Source: Clostridiaceae bacterium (GTDB taxonomy: Bacteria; Bacillota; Clostridia; Acetivibrionales; Acetivibrionaceae). From it: a stretch of 64,000 bases of DNA. The DNA lies in the NCBI GenBank assembly GCA_012519925.1, contig JAAYPF010000087.1, forward strand, positions 1 through 64,000, in the 5' to 3' direction. Position numbers and translations under genes: made by a program. Below, piece after piece: positions 9,391 to 17,092 of this stretch; position 1 is the first letter of the stretch, and each line of letters starts with the position of its first letter. The notes under the pieces are model-generated. The model was not told the DNA's origin. It saw nothing but the letters and a program-made list of their open reading frames with translations, and made no database searches.

Positions 9391-10501
9391 TTATGACGCT
9401 GAATTACAATGTATTAAATATGAGTTTATAAAACCATCTAAATCTCCATCCATAACATTATCTACGTTTATTTGCTCATAATTTGTTCTATGATCCTTAA
9501 CAAGAGTATATGGACAAAAAACGTATGACCTTATTTGACTTCCCCATGCAATCTCCATTTGAATACCCTTTAAGTCTTCTATCTTCTCCTTCTGTTCTCG
9601 TTCCTTAAGCTCAACAAGCTTTGATTTTAACATCCTCATTGCAGTATCCTTATTTTGGAACTGAGATCTCTCAGTCTGGCAAGCTACAACTACTCCCGTT
9701 GGAATATGAGTGATTCTTACAGCAGATTCTGTTTTGTTGATATGCTGCCCCCCCGCACCACTAGCGCGATAGGTATCAATTCTCAAATCTTCGGGACTTA
9801 TATTTATTTCCACATCATCACTGAGCTCTGGCATGACATCACAAGAAGCAAAAGATGTGTGTCTCCTACCTGAAGAATCAAAAGGAGAAATTCTTACAAG
9901 TCTGTGCACGCCTTTTTCAGACTTCAAGTATCCATAGGCATTCTCACCGATAACATTAATGGTAACACTTTTAATTCCCGCCTCATCACCATCGAGGATA
10001 TCCAAAATCTTAACAATAAAGCCTTTACTTTCAGACCAACGGGTAAACATCCTAAGGAGCATCTGAGCCCAATCCTGTGCTTCAGTTCCTCCAGCTCCAG
10101 CATGAAGCGTCAGTATTGCATTATTCTTATCATATGGACCTGTTAGCAAGGTTTCTAATCTCAATGCTTCAAAATCCATTTTAAACTTCTTAAAACTCTC
10201 CTCAACTTCAGAGAATACGCTATCATCATCCTCTTCCATTCCAAGCTCACATAATGTTCTAATATCTTCCCACTCTTGAGTAAGCCCGTTATATCTTTCA
10301 AGCTTCTCTTTCATAACTTTAATTTTTTGCAATATCTTTTGTGAATTCTCAACATCATTCCAAAAATCCGGTTCAGAAGCTTTCTGTTCTAGCTCTTCAA
10401 TATCGTTACTCACTCTAGCGATGTCAAAGAGAAGCCCCCATTTCCTTTAAAGCATTCCCAAATCCATCCACCTCTAATTTTATCTGTTCGAGTTCTAACA
10501 A
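9391..10501 (-). CDS. prfB: Peptide chain release factor 2 (programmed +1 frameshift)
   Basis: RF2 ends translation at UGA and UAA. The gene is read in two frames. A TTG start at 10501 (AAGGAG upstream) opens 25 codons that end at an in-frame TGA at 10424-10426. A +1 shift on CTT TGA C then continues for 344 residues, giving 369 aa, the normal family length. The second frame carries the RF2 codon-recognition tripeptide SPF (in SPFDSSGRR) and the catalytic GGQ loop (SGAGGQHINKT). The GTG that opens the long frame at 10413 has no ribosome site and would lose the conserved N-terminus. Confidence 0.96.
10423..10440 (-). promoter_or_regulatory. prfB programmed frameshift site
   Basis: On the minus strand the sequence reads TGGGGGCTTCTCTTTGAC. 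The slippery CTT and stop TGA followed by C match the classical RF2 autoregulatory site, and the TGA is codon 26 as in E. coli. GGGGG lies 5 nt before the CTT and can act as the internal Shine-Dalgarno stimulator. Low RF2 slows termination at the TGA and favours the shift. Confidence 0.95.
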
Positions 10502-10612
10502 CTTTACCAACTCCTTAAAAAATTTATTGTTCCTAATTGTATAAGAATATATTAATAAATAACTGGTCAATCACTATTTCAATAATATTTACATCTATCT
10601 AATCATAAATTC

Positions 10613-11284
10613 TTAACTTGAAGACTTATTATTCTTAATACTTTCTAATAAAGGTTTTAAAACTTCAACTGGAAGCCCTGCCTCTTGTATTTCTTTTGCA
10701 AGCCTAATATATTCAATACTGCTTTCCTTAACAATCCACTTTCGAATTTCATTATCGAAAACATCTAAGGTTTGTGTGATTTCTTCAGTCTTATCCGCCT
10801 CTTTTTGCTGATTTACCTCAATAAAATAAAGTTCTTTTTCTTTTTCATAAGTTTCAGGCGTATTATAATGATAAAAAAACGAGTCCCTTACTTTTGCATA
10901 TTTAGCAAGGATTTTAATAGTACCTACAAAAGGCATTCTTTCTCCCTTTGCGTACAACTCCAACATATCGGGAAATATTAATGCACCCACTTTAGCACTA
11001 ATATCCTCAGAAAGTTCCCTATAAGTAAAATTTCCTTTTATCAAATCAATATTATTTCCCACCGTTAGTGCATTTAAATCTCTGCAATTTGCTCTTCCTA
11101 AAATATAGTCGATAGAAACTCCAAAATAATCCGCAAGCTTTTTGAGTATTTCATAATCAGGTTCTCTTTTAGCAAGTTCATAAGATGCTACCGCCTGACG
11201 CGTAATGCCTAAATAGTCAGCTATATCTTTTTGAGATAACCGACTTTGTTCTCTAAGTTGTTTAAGCATCGACGCAAAAGACAT
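10613..11284 (-). CDS. XRE-family transcriptional regulator
   Basis: A 223-aa DNA-binding protein. Residues about 5-65 are a Cro/CI-type helix-turn-helix (LSQKDIADYLGITRQAVASYE, then the family phrase LKKLADYFGVSIDYILGR). The C-terminal 150 residues are unrecognised and may sense a ligand or partner. I chose the ATG at 11284, 8 nt after GGGG, over the GTG three codons upstream. It is divergent from the Spo0E-like gene, whose promoter contains a palindrome that is a good candidate operator for this regulator (inference). Confidence 0.85.
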   Translation of the reverse strand: MSFASMLKQLREQSRLSQKDIADYLGITRQAVASYELAKREPDYEILKKLADYFGVSIDYILGRANCRDLNALTVGNNIDLIKGNFTYRELSEDISAKVGALIFPDMLELYAKGERMPFVGTIKILAKYAKVRDSFFYHYNTPETYEKEKELYFIEVNQQKEADKTEEITQTLDVFDNEIRKWIVKESSIEYIRLAKEIQEAGLPVEVLKPLLESIKNNKSSS

Positions 11285-11374
11285 TTTTTCCACCCCAAAA
11301 ATTAATTTTAGTATATTTTACCTATAAATTTATAATAATGCAACAATTTGATTACATTTTTTTGTATTTTATTA

Positions 11375-11403
11375 TTGACAGCAACAAAATGTTGCTATAA
11401 AAT
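11375..11403 (+). promoter_or_regulatory. Promoter with embedded palindromic operator upstream of the spo0E-like gene
   Basis: A -35 TTGACA at 11375-11380 and a -10 TAAAAT at 11398-11403 are 17 nt apart. The perfect palindrome AGCAACAAAATGTTGCT (11380-11396) fills the spacer, the ideal place for repressor binding. A half-site, GCAACA, occurs about 40 bp upstream near 11340. The divergent XRE protein is the obvious candidate to bind here. Confidence 0.7.
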
Positions 11404-11541
11404 ATGTATGAAGTCAAAGGAAATGCTTTGCAAAATTATTTTATCATAGTGAAACGCTAATATACAAGTTTTTGTTATAAATAAATTAAAAACATGGCCA
11501 TGATTTATAAATAACTTTAGTTTTTAATGGAGGTCGGTGCC

Positions 11542-11694
11542 TTGAGCAGAATTGAAAATCTCAGAGAGAAGTTGTACGATGTTATGGATCATGGTGACGG
11601 CTGTGAAATATTAGCTACCAGCCAGGAGCTTGATACACTGATAGTTCTTTATATGAAGCTCCAATTGAGCACCAGAACAGAGTGTTACTTGTAA
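11542..11694 (+). CDS. Small Spo0E-like aspartyl-phosphate phosphatase
   Basis: A 50-aa protein. Spo0E-type proteins remove phosphate from Spo0A~P and delay sporulation. The family motif is clear as SQELDTLIVLYMK near residues 28-40, after the usual N-terminal helix IENLREKLYDVM. The start is TTG with GGAGG 8 nt upstream; an in-frame ATG five codons earlier has no ribosome site. The gene stands alone, with a promoter about 140 bp upstream and a strong terminator downstream. The Spo0A connection is family knowledge, not seen here. Confidence 0.85.
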   Translation: MSRIENLREKLYDVMDHGDGCEILATSQELDTLIVLYMKLQLSTRTECYL

Positions 11695-11715
11695 TTTTTA
11701 TTACAAGCTAAAAAA

Positions 11716-11727
11716 TGTAGCGCTACA
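11716..11727. other. Perfect 12-bp palindrome TGTAGCGCTACA
   Basis: It lies between the spo0E-like stop codon and the terminator. It is short and could be a small hairpin or a protein-binding site; no function is inferred. Confidence 0.3.
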
Positions 11728-11767
11728 ATTTATTAGTTATCCTGCACAATTTTATATATACATCTTG

Positions 11768-11801
11768 AATTCGTACTATAAATTATAGTACGAATTTTTT
11801 T
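11768..11801. terminator. Bidirectional terminator between the spo0E-like and HAD genes
   Basis: AATTCGTACTATAA pairs perfectly with TTATAGTACGAATT across a single base and is followed by TTTTTTT on the plus strand. The hairpin overlaps the last codons of the minus-strand HAD gene, so it probably stops transcription from both sides. Confidence 0.85.
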
Positions 11802-12616
11802 ATGGCTTTTGCAACTCCATCTTCGTCATTTGTAAGTGTAACAAAATCACAAATATCTTTAATCCAATCCTCTGAATTTCCCATTGCCACACTAAACCCA
11901 GCATATTTAAGCATTGGACAATCATTTTCATTATCGCCAATTGCAAGTATTTCTTCTTGATTAATAGAAAACATCTGGGAAATAATTTCCAAAGCCTTAC
12001 CCTTGCTAACACCTCTATTTAAAACTTCAAAATTATCATAATTTGAACTAACTATATCAATAGTTTCAACACCTTCAACAACATTTCTAACCTTAAGCAG
12101 ATCCTTTGAGTCTGATGACATTACAACAATTTTAGCAGGTTTTTGAAAACTCTTATCTATTATGTCTTTTACCGACTCGACCACCTTCACATCAATACGG
12201 AAATCACTTCTTAAATCCTTGCTGCTTATCATATAGTGCAAGGCTGCATAATCTAGCTTTTCAGCATACATAACATCATCTACATAAGTATGAAAGTAAA
12301 TATTATATTTATGTAGTATATCTATGACTTTGAAGCAATCTTCCTTAGAAAGCAGGTTAGAATAATACACTTTATCAGTTTTTACGTCTTTTATAACTGC
12401 ACCATTACAGACTACCATCGGTTCTTGCAAAGATAGCTGCTGGGCAAATATTTTTGCTCCGGAATAAATCCTACCGGAGCAAATTATGACCTTTATACCC
12501 TTTTCCATAGCTAATTTTATGTATTTTTGGTTTTCTTCCGAAATTTCTTTATTTGAATTAAGTAAAGTACCATCAAGATCTATGGCTAACATTTTATACA
12601 TTTTAATCTTCCTCAT
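11783..12616 (-). CDS. Cof-type HAD-IIB family hydrolase
   Basis: A 277-aa phosphatase of the Cof/YidA group, which acts on sugar phosphates, flavin or pyridoxal phosphates; the substrate here is unknown. Motif I is DLDGTLL with nucleophile Asp13 and Asp15. The type IIB cap follows (VCNGAVI near 90), and the last motif is AIGDNENDCPML near 230. Its start codon overlaps the aminotransferase stop as ATGA, so it is translationally coupled and is the last gene of the Lrp-aminotransferase-HAD operon. Confidence 0.9.
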   Translation of the reverse strand: MRKIKMYKMLAIDLDGTLLNSNKEISEENQKYIKLAMEKGIKVIICSGRIYSGAKIFAQQLSLQEPMVVCNGAVIKDVKTDKVYYSNLLSKEDCFKVIDILHKYNIYFHTYVDDVMYAEKLDYAALHYMISSKDLRSDFRIDVKVVESVKDIIDKSFQKPAKIVVMSSDSKDLLKVRNVVEGVETIDIVSSNYDNFEVLNRGVSKGKALEIISQMFSINQEEILAIGDNENDCPMLKYAGFSVAMGNSEDWIKDICDFVTLTNDEDGVAKAIKKFVL

Positions 12617-13779
12617 TTATTCCTTTCTACAAATCTATTTATCCTTTTTAGAGCTTCAACTATATTTTCCATTGAATTAGAATAACAGACTCTGACAAAC
12701 CCTTCTCCACTATCACCAAAAGCTACTCCCGGTACAACAGCTACTTTTTCTTGCATCAATAAGTTTTCACAAAATTCACTCGAGCTCATTTTAGTAGACT
12801 TTATGCAAGGGAACATGTAAAATGCACCAAAAGGTTCAAAACAATCAAGCCCTGCCTCTCTAAAGCCATCTAGCATAACTCTCCTTCTTCTGTTGTATTC
12901 CCGTCTCATAGCCTGTACATCTCCATCACCATTTCTAAGAGCTTCTATAGCTGCATATTGAGCCGTTGTAGGAGAGCACATAATAGCGTATTGGTGTATC
13001 TTGTACATTGCAGCAATTAAGTCGGGATGACCACATGCATATCCAAGTCTCCAACCTGTCATTGCATATGCTTTTGAAAATCCGCTTATATAAATGGTTT
13101 TGTCCTTCATTTCAGGATAACTTGCTATCGAAACATGGTCACCCTCATAGGTAAGTTCTGAGTATATTTCATCCGAAAGCACTATTATATCTTTTTCTCT
13201 TAATACCTCAACAATTTTATCTAGGTCTTCCTTTGTCATTATTGCCCCAGTTGGATTGTTCGGAAATGGTAATATAACTACTTTAGTTTTTGGCGTTATG
13301 GCCTCTTGCAAAAGCTCAGGTGTTAGTTTGAACTCATCTTCATCTCTTAGATTAATTATAACTGGCTTTGCACCTGTTAAAGTTATACAAGCTTTATAAG
13401 CTACAAAACTGGGCTCTGGAAGTATTACCTCATCTCCCGGTCCCACAAGTGCTCGTAGTGCAAGGTCAATTGCCTCACTTCCCCCAACCGTTGCAATAAC
13501 TTGGGTTTTAGCACAATAATCTAAGTCATATCTTCTCTTTAAATACTTACAAATTTCTTCACGCAGCTCCATAAAACCAGAATTCGGAGAATAGTGAGTA
13601 TGACCCTTTTCCAGAGAATATATACCAGCCTCCCTTACACGCCACGGTGTAACAAAATCCGGCTCTCCAATACTCAAAGATATAGCATCTTTCATCTCAT
13701 TTACCAAATCAAAAAATTTCCTAATTCCGGAAGGAGGCAAATCCCGAACTATCGGTAATAGCATATCCTTCATATTCAT
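12613..13779 (-). CDS. Class I/II PLP-dependent aminotransferase
   Basis: A 388-aa fold-type I aminotransferase of the aspartate/alanine aminotransferase-like group. Visible residues are NNPTG at 174-178, Asp203 in SDEIYS, the PLP lysine Lys236 in SGFSKAYAMTG, and the C-terminal Arg in GFVRVCYS. It overlaps the Lrp-type regulator by ATGA and the HAD gene by ATGA. The upstream T-box appears to read an alanine codon, which would make an alanine-forming transaminase a reasonable guess. Sequence alone does not fix the substrate. Confidence 0.9.
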   Translation of the reverse strand: MNMKDMLLPIVRDLPPSGIRKFFDLVNEMKDAISLSIGEPDFVTPWRVREAGIYSLEKGHTHYSPNSGFMELREEICKYLKRRYDLDYCAKTQVIATVGGSEAIDLALRALVGPGDEVILPEPSFVAYKACITLTGAKPVIINLRDEDEFKLTPELLQEAITPKTKVVILPFPNNPTGAIMTKEDLDKIVEVLREKDIIVLSDEIYSELTYEGDHVSIASYPEMKDKTIYISGFSKAYAMTGWRLGYACGHPDLIAAMYKIHQYAIMCSPTTAQYAAIEALRNGDGDVQAMRREYNRRRRVMLDGFREAGLDCFEPFGAFYMFPCIKSTKMSSSEFCENLLMQEKVAVVPGVAFGDSGEGFVRVCYSNSMENIVEALKRINRFVERNK

Positions 13780-14255
13780 AATACCACTGCCTCCCTATCA
13801 TCCTTATAATCCTCTTCAAATATAACTCCCTTATCCTTGTATTTTTTTAATACAAAGTGAGTGGACGTACTAAGTACCGAATCTAATGGAGAGAGTTTTT
13901 CAGCAACAAACAAAGCAACTTCTTTCATTGTTTTTCCTTCAACAATTACTGTCAAATCAAATCCACCAGACATTAAATAGCATGCTTTTACCTCTGGGAA
14001 CTTATAAATACGTTCTGCTACTTTATCAAACCCCTGCCCTCTCTGAGGAGTAACCTTTACTTCTATAAGAGCTATTACATTTTCTTTAGAAGTCTTTTCC
14101 CAGTTAATCATTGAGGTATACCCCAATATAACACCCTCGTCTTCGTATTTTTTTATAGCAGTTCTAACTTCTTCAACACTTCTGTTTAGCATAACAGCTA
14201 TATCTTCACACGTTGCTCTGCTATTCTTCTCTAAAATCTCTAAAATCTCTTCCAT
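13776..14255 (-). CDS. Lrp/AsnC-family transcriptional regulator
   Basis: A 159-aa feast/famine regulator. Residues 1-60 are the winged helix-turn-helix (TCEDIAVMLNRSVEEVRTAIKKYEDEGVI), and residues about 68-140 form the RAM/AsnC effector-binding ferredoxin fold (ALIEVKVTP, CYLMSGGFDLTVIVEG). Such proteins sense amino acids as oligomers. GAGGAGGG precedes the ATG. It leads the operon with the aminotransferase, coupled by a 4-nt overlap, so it probably controls the same amino acid's metabolism. Confidence 0.9.
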   Translation of the reverse strand: MEEILEILEKNSRATCEDIAVMLNRSVEEVRTAIKKYEDEGVILGYTSMINWEKTSKENVIALIEVKVTPQRGQGFDKVAERIYKFPEVKACYLMSGGFDLTVIVEGKTMKEVALFVAEKLSPLDSVLSTSTHFVLKKYKDKGVIFEEDYKDDREAVVL

Positions 14256-14344
14256 AATAAAAGCCCTCCTCGCTTAATTTATTATATATTCTATGCTTAA
14301 TATAGATTATATCCATTATCTCTCATCAGTATTTCTTAATATTT

Positions 14345-14425
14345 TTAAAGAAACAAAAGAAAAACTACGGGACCTCGAATCCCTTCGTTTTTGTTTCTTT
14401 CACTTCGTTCGAAAGAAATGAAATA
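14345..14425 (-). repeat. Dispersed intergenic element, copy A, with 12-bp perfect inverted ends
   Basis: AAAGAAACAAAA (14347-14358) and TTTTGTTTCTTT (14389-14400) are exact inverted repeats flanking the inner stem GGGACCTCGAATCCC. On the minus strand it aligns with the element near 5.93-6.0 kb, including the flanking TTTCGAACGAAGTGAAAGA. It lies between the T-box terminator and the lrp start, inside the likely leader transcript. Confidence 0.65.
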
Positions 14426-14726
14426 AAAAACTTCTTCCCCCTATGAAAGGGACGAAGAAGTGTTCGCGTTACCACCCTAATTAACACCATAACGGTGTTC
14501 TCTCAATTCAATATCAATTCAAGAACAATACACAAAACTTAAATTAATACTGACCCTTTGTAACGTAAGGAAACGTCATCCTCTATTATCGAACTGCTAA
14601 CTAAAGCAATTACCATTTCTCAAGGTGAGACTTCAGGGCTGCCTTCTACATTGTCCTTTGCCGACCTTTCACCTTATATCGGCTCTCTTTTGTAAAGTCA
14701 AATGTATACTCTTCCCTGTCATCGTC
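14425..14726 (-). promoter_or_regulatory. T-box riboswitch leader, probably alanine-specific
   Basis: Read on the minus strand, Stem I opens near 14726 with CAGGG (14718-14714) pairing CCCTG (14638-14634). The AGTA of the loop-E turn is at 14710-14707, and its partner GAA (14646-14644) precedes G then GCA (14642-14640), the likely specifier for Ala. The T-box AGGGTGGTAACGCG is at 14478-14465. Its TGGT pairs a tRNA ending in A73, consistent with tRNA-Ala and not tRNA-Gly. The terminator stem CTTCTTC...GAAGAAG ends in TTTTTT at 14430-14425. It should let transcription continue into lrp-aminotransferase-HAD when the tRNA is uncharged. Confidence 0.9.
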
Positions 14727-14913
14727 TTTAATATATTAAGTTATTTACACTATAGAAATACTGCTTAAACTATAAACAACAATTGCATAGTTTTTTATTA
14801 AAAACAATTATACTAAACAAAATAGCAAATTACAATATAATATTTTATTTTCTATTTGCTTTATAAATTGCAAGTTAAAGCGATAGTAAAATTGCATTAT
14901 GTAAATATCGTCA

Positions 14914-15468
14914 CTATTTTTCTTCGGATGAAGCTTTATTAGTAAGCCCTTCCATCAGCTCAGTAAGAATGTCTACAGACTCATCCTCAGAGACTTTATC
15001 TTCTGTGTTATTGTTATAGGCATTAGTCACTTCTTCCGCAGAATCATATATATTGTCAAGTTCTTGTTCATACTTTTTAAGAACTTTTATAACATCTTGC
15101 TTTAGGAATTTAATCTCTTGCTTAATATCTACTAACTTCTCTCTTTCCTTTTCAGTTAATTCGGAAAGTTTCTTTCTTTCTTCATGAGATTGATTCCTTG
15201 CTTCATCTATTATTGTTTCAGCTTTTTCTTGAGCTTTTATCAAAACATCGGCAATCTTTACCCTATCTTCCCCAACTTGATCTGTCTTTCTTGCGATGTC
15301 CTCATATTTGATGCGAAATTCTCTGCATTGGTTTTTTAAATCGGCTATTTCGTTTTCTTTCTCCTTAAGTTTATCATCAAATTCTCTGAGTATTTTTTCA
15401 ATATAAGAATTAACATCTGACTGCTTAAAACCAAAAAGAGACGTTCCAAATCTTTTTTCTCCAGCCAT
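14914..15468 (-). CDS. DivIVA-like coiled-coil protein
   Basis: A 184-aa cytoplasmic protein. The N-terminus KRFGTSLFGFKQSDVNSYIEKI resembles the DivIVA/GpsB lipid-binding head, and residues about 27-150 form a long charged coiled coil with few prolines. The C-terminus is acidic. DivIVA-type proteins mark curved membrane and poles in division or sporulation; the exact role here is not determined. The ATG at 15468 has AGGAGGA upstream, better than the start nine codons earlier. The upstream region carries a 45-bp motif shared with two other genes in this window. Confidence 0.7.
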   Translation of the reverse strand: MAGEKRFGTSLFGFKQSDVNSYIEKILREFDDKLKEKENEIADLKNQCREFRIKYEDIARKTDQVGEDRVKIADVLIKAQEKAETIIDEARNQSHEERKKLSELTEKEREKLVDIKQEIKFLKQDVIKVLKKYEQELDNIYDSAEEVTNAYNNNTEDKVSEDESVDILTELMEGLTNKASSEEK

Positions 15469-15639
15469 TTTGGATCCTCCTATTAATAAAAACATAGTTA
15501 TTAATTAATCTTGTTTACATTTAATATATTCAATACTACTTGCCAAATTCCTTCTTTCTTATAAAAAAAAGATACAAAATGTTTGTTTAAGGTATTTTTT
15601 AAAAAATATCATTAGTCAGTAAACATAGTGACAATCCTA

Positions 15640-15685
15640 TAAAATCAGCTTTTTTTGAAACACCCTTTGACCAGTTGTTTTTTTG
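15640..15685 (-). repeat. Shared upstream motif, copy 1 (DivIVA-like gene)
   Basis: On the minus strand it reads AACTGGTCAAAGGGTGTTTC then a short A-run and GCTGATTTTATAGG. The copy at 56124-56172 matches it closely across about 45 bp, and the one at 50882-50936 matches in the same order. It ends about 6 bp before a plausible -35 hexamer. Confidence 0.6.
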
Positions 15686-15711
15686 GAATAGCCCAAGGTA
15701 AAGAAAGCAAT

Positions 15712-15761
15712 AATAAAACTGCAATGCGGTTCTCTTATTTGTAACCGTAAGCAGTTTTATT
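15712..15761 (-). terminator. Terminator downstream of thioredoxin
   Basis: AATAAAACTGC pairs exactly with GCAGTTTTATT, with GGTT/AACC able to pair inside the loop. It lies 46 bp past the thioredoxin stop codon. Confidence 0.75.
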
Positions 15762-15806
15762 TCCCAAATTATTTATATTCTTTTAGATTAAATATATATA
15801 AAACCT

Positions 15807-16136
15807 TTATATATGTTTGTCGATTAAAGATGTTAACTCAGTTTTCGTTCTTGCTCCAATAACTTTCTCAACCACCTCGCCATCTTTAAATATCATAATT
15901 GTAGGAATACTCATCACTCTAAACTTAGCAGCAAGCTCGCCTTCATCATCTACGTTCAATTTTGATATTTTAGCTTTCCCTTCATATTCGTCTGCCAACT
16001 CATCCACTATTGGACCCACTGCTCTGCAAGGTCCACACCATGGAGCCCAAAAATCTACTAAAACTACCTTATCAGACTTCAACACTTCATCTTCAAAATT
16101 ATCCTTACTAATAATCATTACATTTTTATTAGCCAT
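15807..16136 (-). CDS. trx: Thioredoxin
   Basis: A 109-aa classical thioredoxin, a cytoplasmic disulfide reductase. The active site WCGPC has Cys34 and Cys37, and the cis-proline loop SIPT is present near residue 76. The length and the F-W-A-P-W lead-in are typical. AGGAGG precedes the ATG. The gene follows a CsoR/CstR-family repressor by 86 bp on the same strand, which may link it to thiol or persulfide stress. Confidence 0.96.
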   Translation of the reverse strand: MANKNVMIISKDNFEDEVLKSDKVVLVDFWAPWCGPCRAVGPIVDELADEYEGKAKISKLNVDDEGELAAKFRVMSIPTIMIFKDGEVVEKVIGARTKTELTSLIDKHI

Positions 16137-16222
16137 AATTAATCCTCCTACTCAGGTATTATTTTAATACATTTACATTAAACTATTTCTTTATATCTAC
16201 CCATATCCAGATTTAGAAAACA

Positions 16223-16519
16223 TTAATCTACAAATCTCAAAAATTTTTGTATTGTATCTAATAGTTCGTCTAAAGCAAGTTCCTCGCTACCATTCTTTAA
16301 AGCACTTTCCAGGCAAGTTTTGGAATATCTTTGAAGAATTATACCCCCAACCTTGTTTATCGCAGCTCTTGCAGCTGCCACCTGAGTGAGAATATCAACA
16401 CACTGCTTTTCCTCATCAATCATTCTTTGTATTCCTTTTATTTGCCCTTCGACTCTTTTTAACCTTTTAAGAATATCCTCTTTAGAATTTCTGCTCTCTT
16501 TATCCGATATATTTTCCAT
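16223..16519 (-). CDS. CsoR/CstR-family metal- or persulfide-sensing repressor
   Basis: A 98-aa all-helical DUF156 repressor. Cys40 and Cys69 lie at the family positions (29 residues apart), but the His normally four residues before the second Cys is Tyr65 (RYSKTC). CsoR needs this His for Cu(I), whereas CstR-type persulfide sensors use only the two cysteines. A persulfide or other thiol sensor is therefore more likely than a copper sensor (inference). A palindrome just upstream fits autoregulation. Thioredoxin follows. Confidence 0.85.
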   Translation of the reverse strand: MENISDKESRNSKEDILKRLKRVEGQIKGIQRMIDEEKQCVDILTQVAAARAAINKVGGIILQRYSKTCLESALKNGSEELALDELLDTIQKFLRFVD

Positions 16520-16531
16520 AATAATACCTCC

Positions 16532-16550
16532 TATACTCCGTATGGGTATA
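16532..16550. promoter_or_regulatory. Probable CsoR/CstR-type operator
   Basis: TATACTCCGTATGGGTATA is a near-palindrome with TATAC/GTATA arms and C/G-rich inner positions, the style of DUF156-repressor operators. It overlaps the ribosome-binding region of the repressor gene, consistent with autorepression. Confidence 0.65.
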
Positions 16551-16690
16551 AAATAATTATAACCGGTTTTTTGTTAAATTTCAATATTATTCTTCTTTAA
16601 AAGTATTTTCTCAGCAGAATCTAAAGGATACCCATGAAATTAGCACCTTCGGGCGAACTCTCAAAATGCAAATTCCTATACTATATACTA

Positions 16691-17092
16691 TCAAGTTATT
16701 TCCATAACATCTAAGGTTTTATGCAATCGTTCGAATAGTAATCCCGCAACGAACCACGCTGGAGCATAATCAATTCTTACGAGATTGTCAATGGCAAAAG
16801 GACCTGAGTAATACCAAGGATACACACCTAAAATATTAAACAAAATCAAACCACTTGTATATTCTATACCCCATATAATCACAACCCATAGCAGGCCTCT
16901 AATCATCCACCTCCAATTACATAATATATCATGAATGGGTTCTAGAAACACAGCACAACCATATATTAAGAACATCCATAGGTTTGTATACCCTTGTAGT
17001 GCCAGATTACCCGTTATCAACGAATGCATTCCTGTCCAAAATATTTCTATACTCCACCCTACAAATCCATAAATAATAAATCTTTTCATCAT
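16691..17092 (-). CDS. CmpB-like integral membrane protein (putative ABC-transporter type IV)
   Basis: A 133-aa membrane protein with about four hydrophobic segments (near 1-22, 37-55, 64-90 and 110-125). The phrases WSIEIFWTG, LWMFLIYG, LEPIH and DYAPAWFVAGLLFE match the PF06541 family, called 'putative ABC transporter permease' by annotation convention only; the function is unknown. The ATG has no good ribosome site, so translation may be weak or begin differently. It shares no clear operon with its neighbours. Confidence 0.75.
   Translation of the reverse strand: MMKRFIIYGFVGWSIEIFWTGMHSLITGNLALQGYTNLWMFLIYGCAVFLEPIHDILCNWRWMIRGLLWVVIIWGIEYTSGLILFNILGVYPWYYSGPFAIDNLVRIDYAPAWFVAGLLFERLHKTLDVMEIT

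Larger units (their letters stand above)
15469..15806. other. Intergenic region with a promoter, a shared upstream motif and a terminator
   Basis: 338 bp. Proceeding on the minus strand it holds the thioredoxin terminator (15712-15761), the shared motif (15640-15685), a possible promoter TTGTCA (15634-15629) with a 17-nt spacer and TGATAT (15611-15606), and the leader of the DivIVA-like gene. No coding sequence was found. Confidence 0.6.

Noticed and set aside
9391-10413. Release factor 2 starting at the GTG at 10413
   Set aside because: No ribosome site, and it drops the conserved N-terminus that the upstream frame supplies through the classical CTT TGA C shift.
14639-14644. Glycine specifier (GGC) in the T-box
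   Set aside because: One residue after GAA is expected before the specifier, giving GCA, and the TGGT tRNA-end match fits A73 rather than the U73 of tRNA-Gly. It remains the main alternative.
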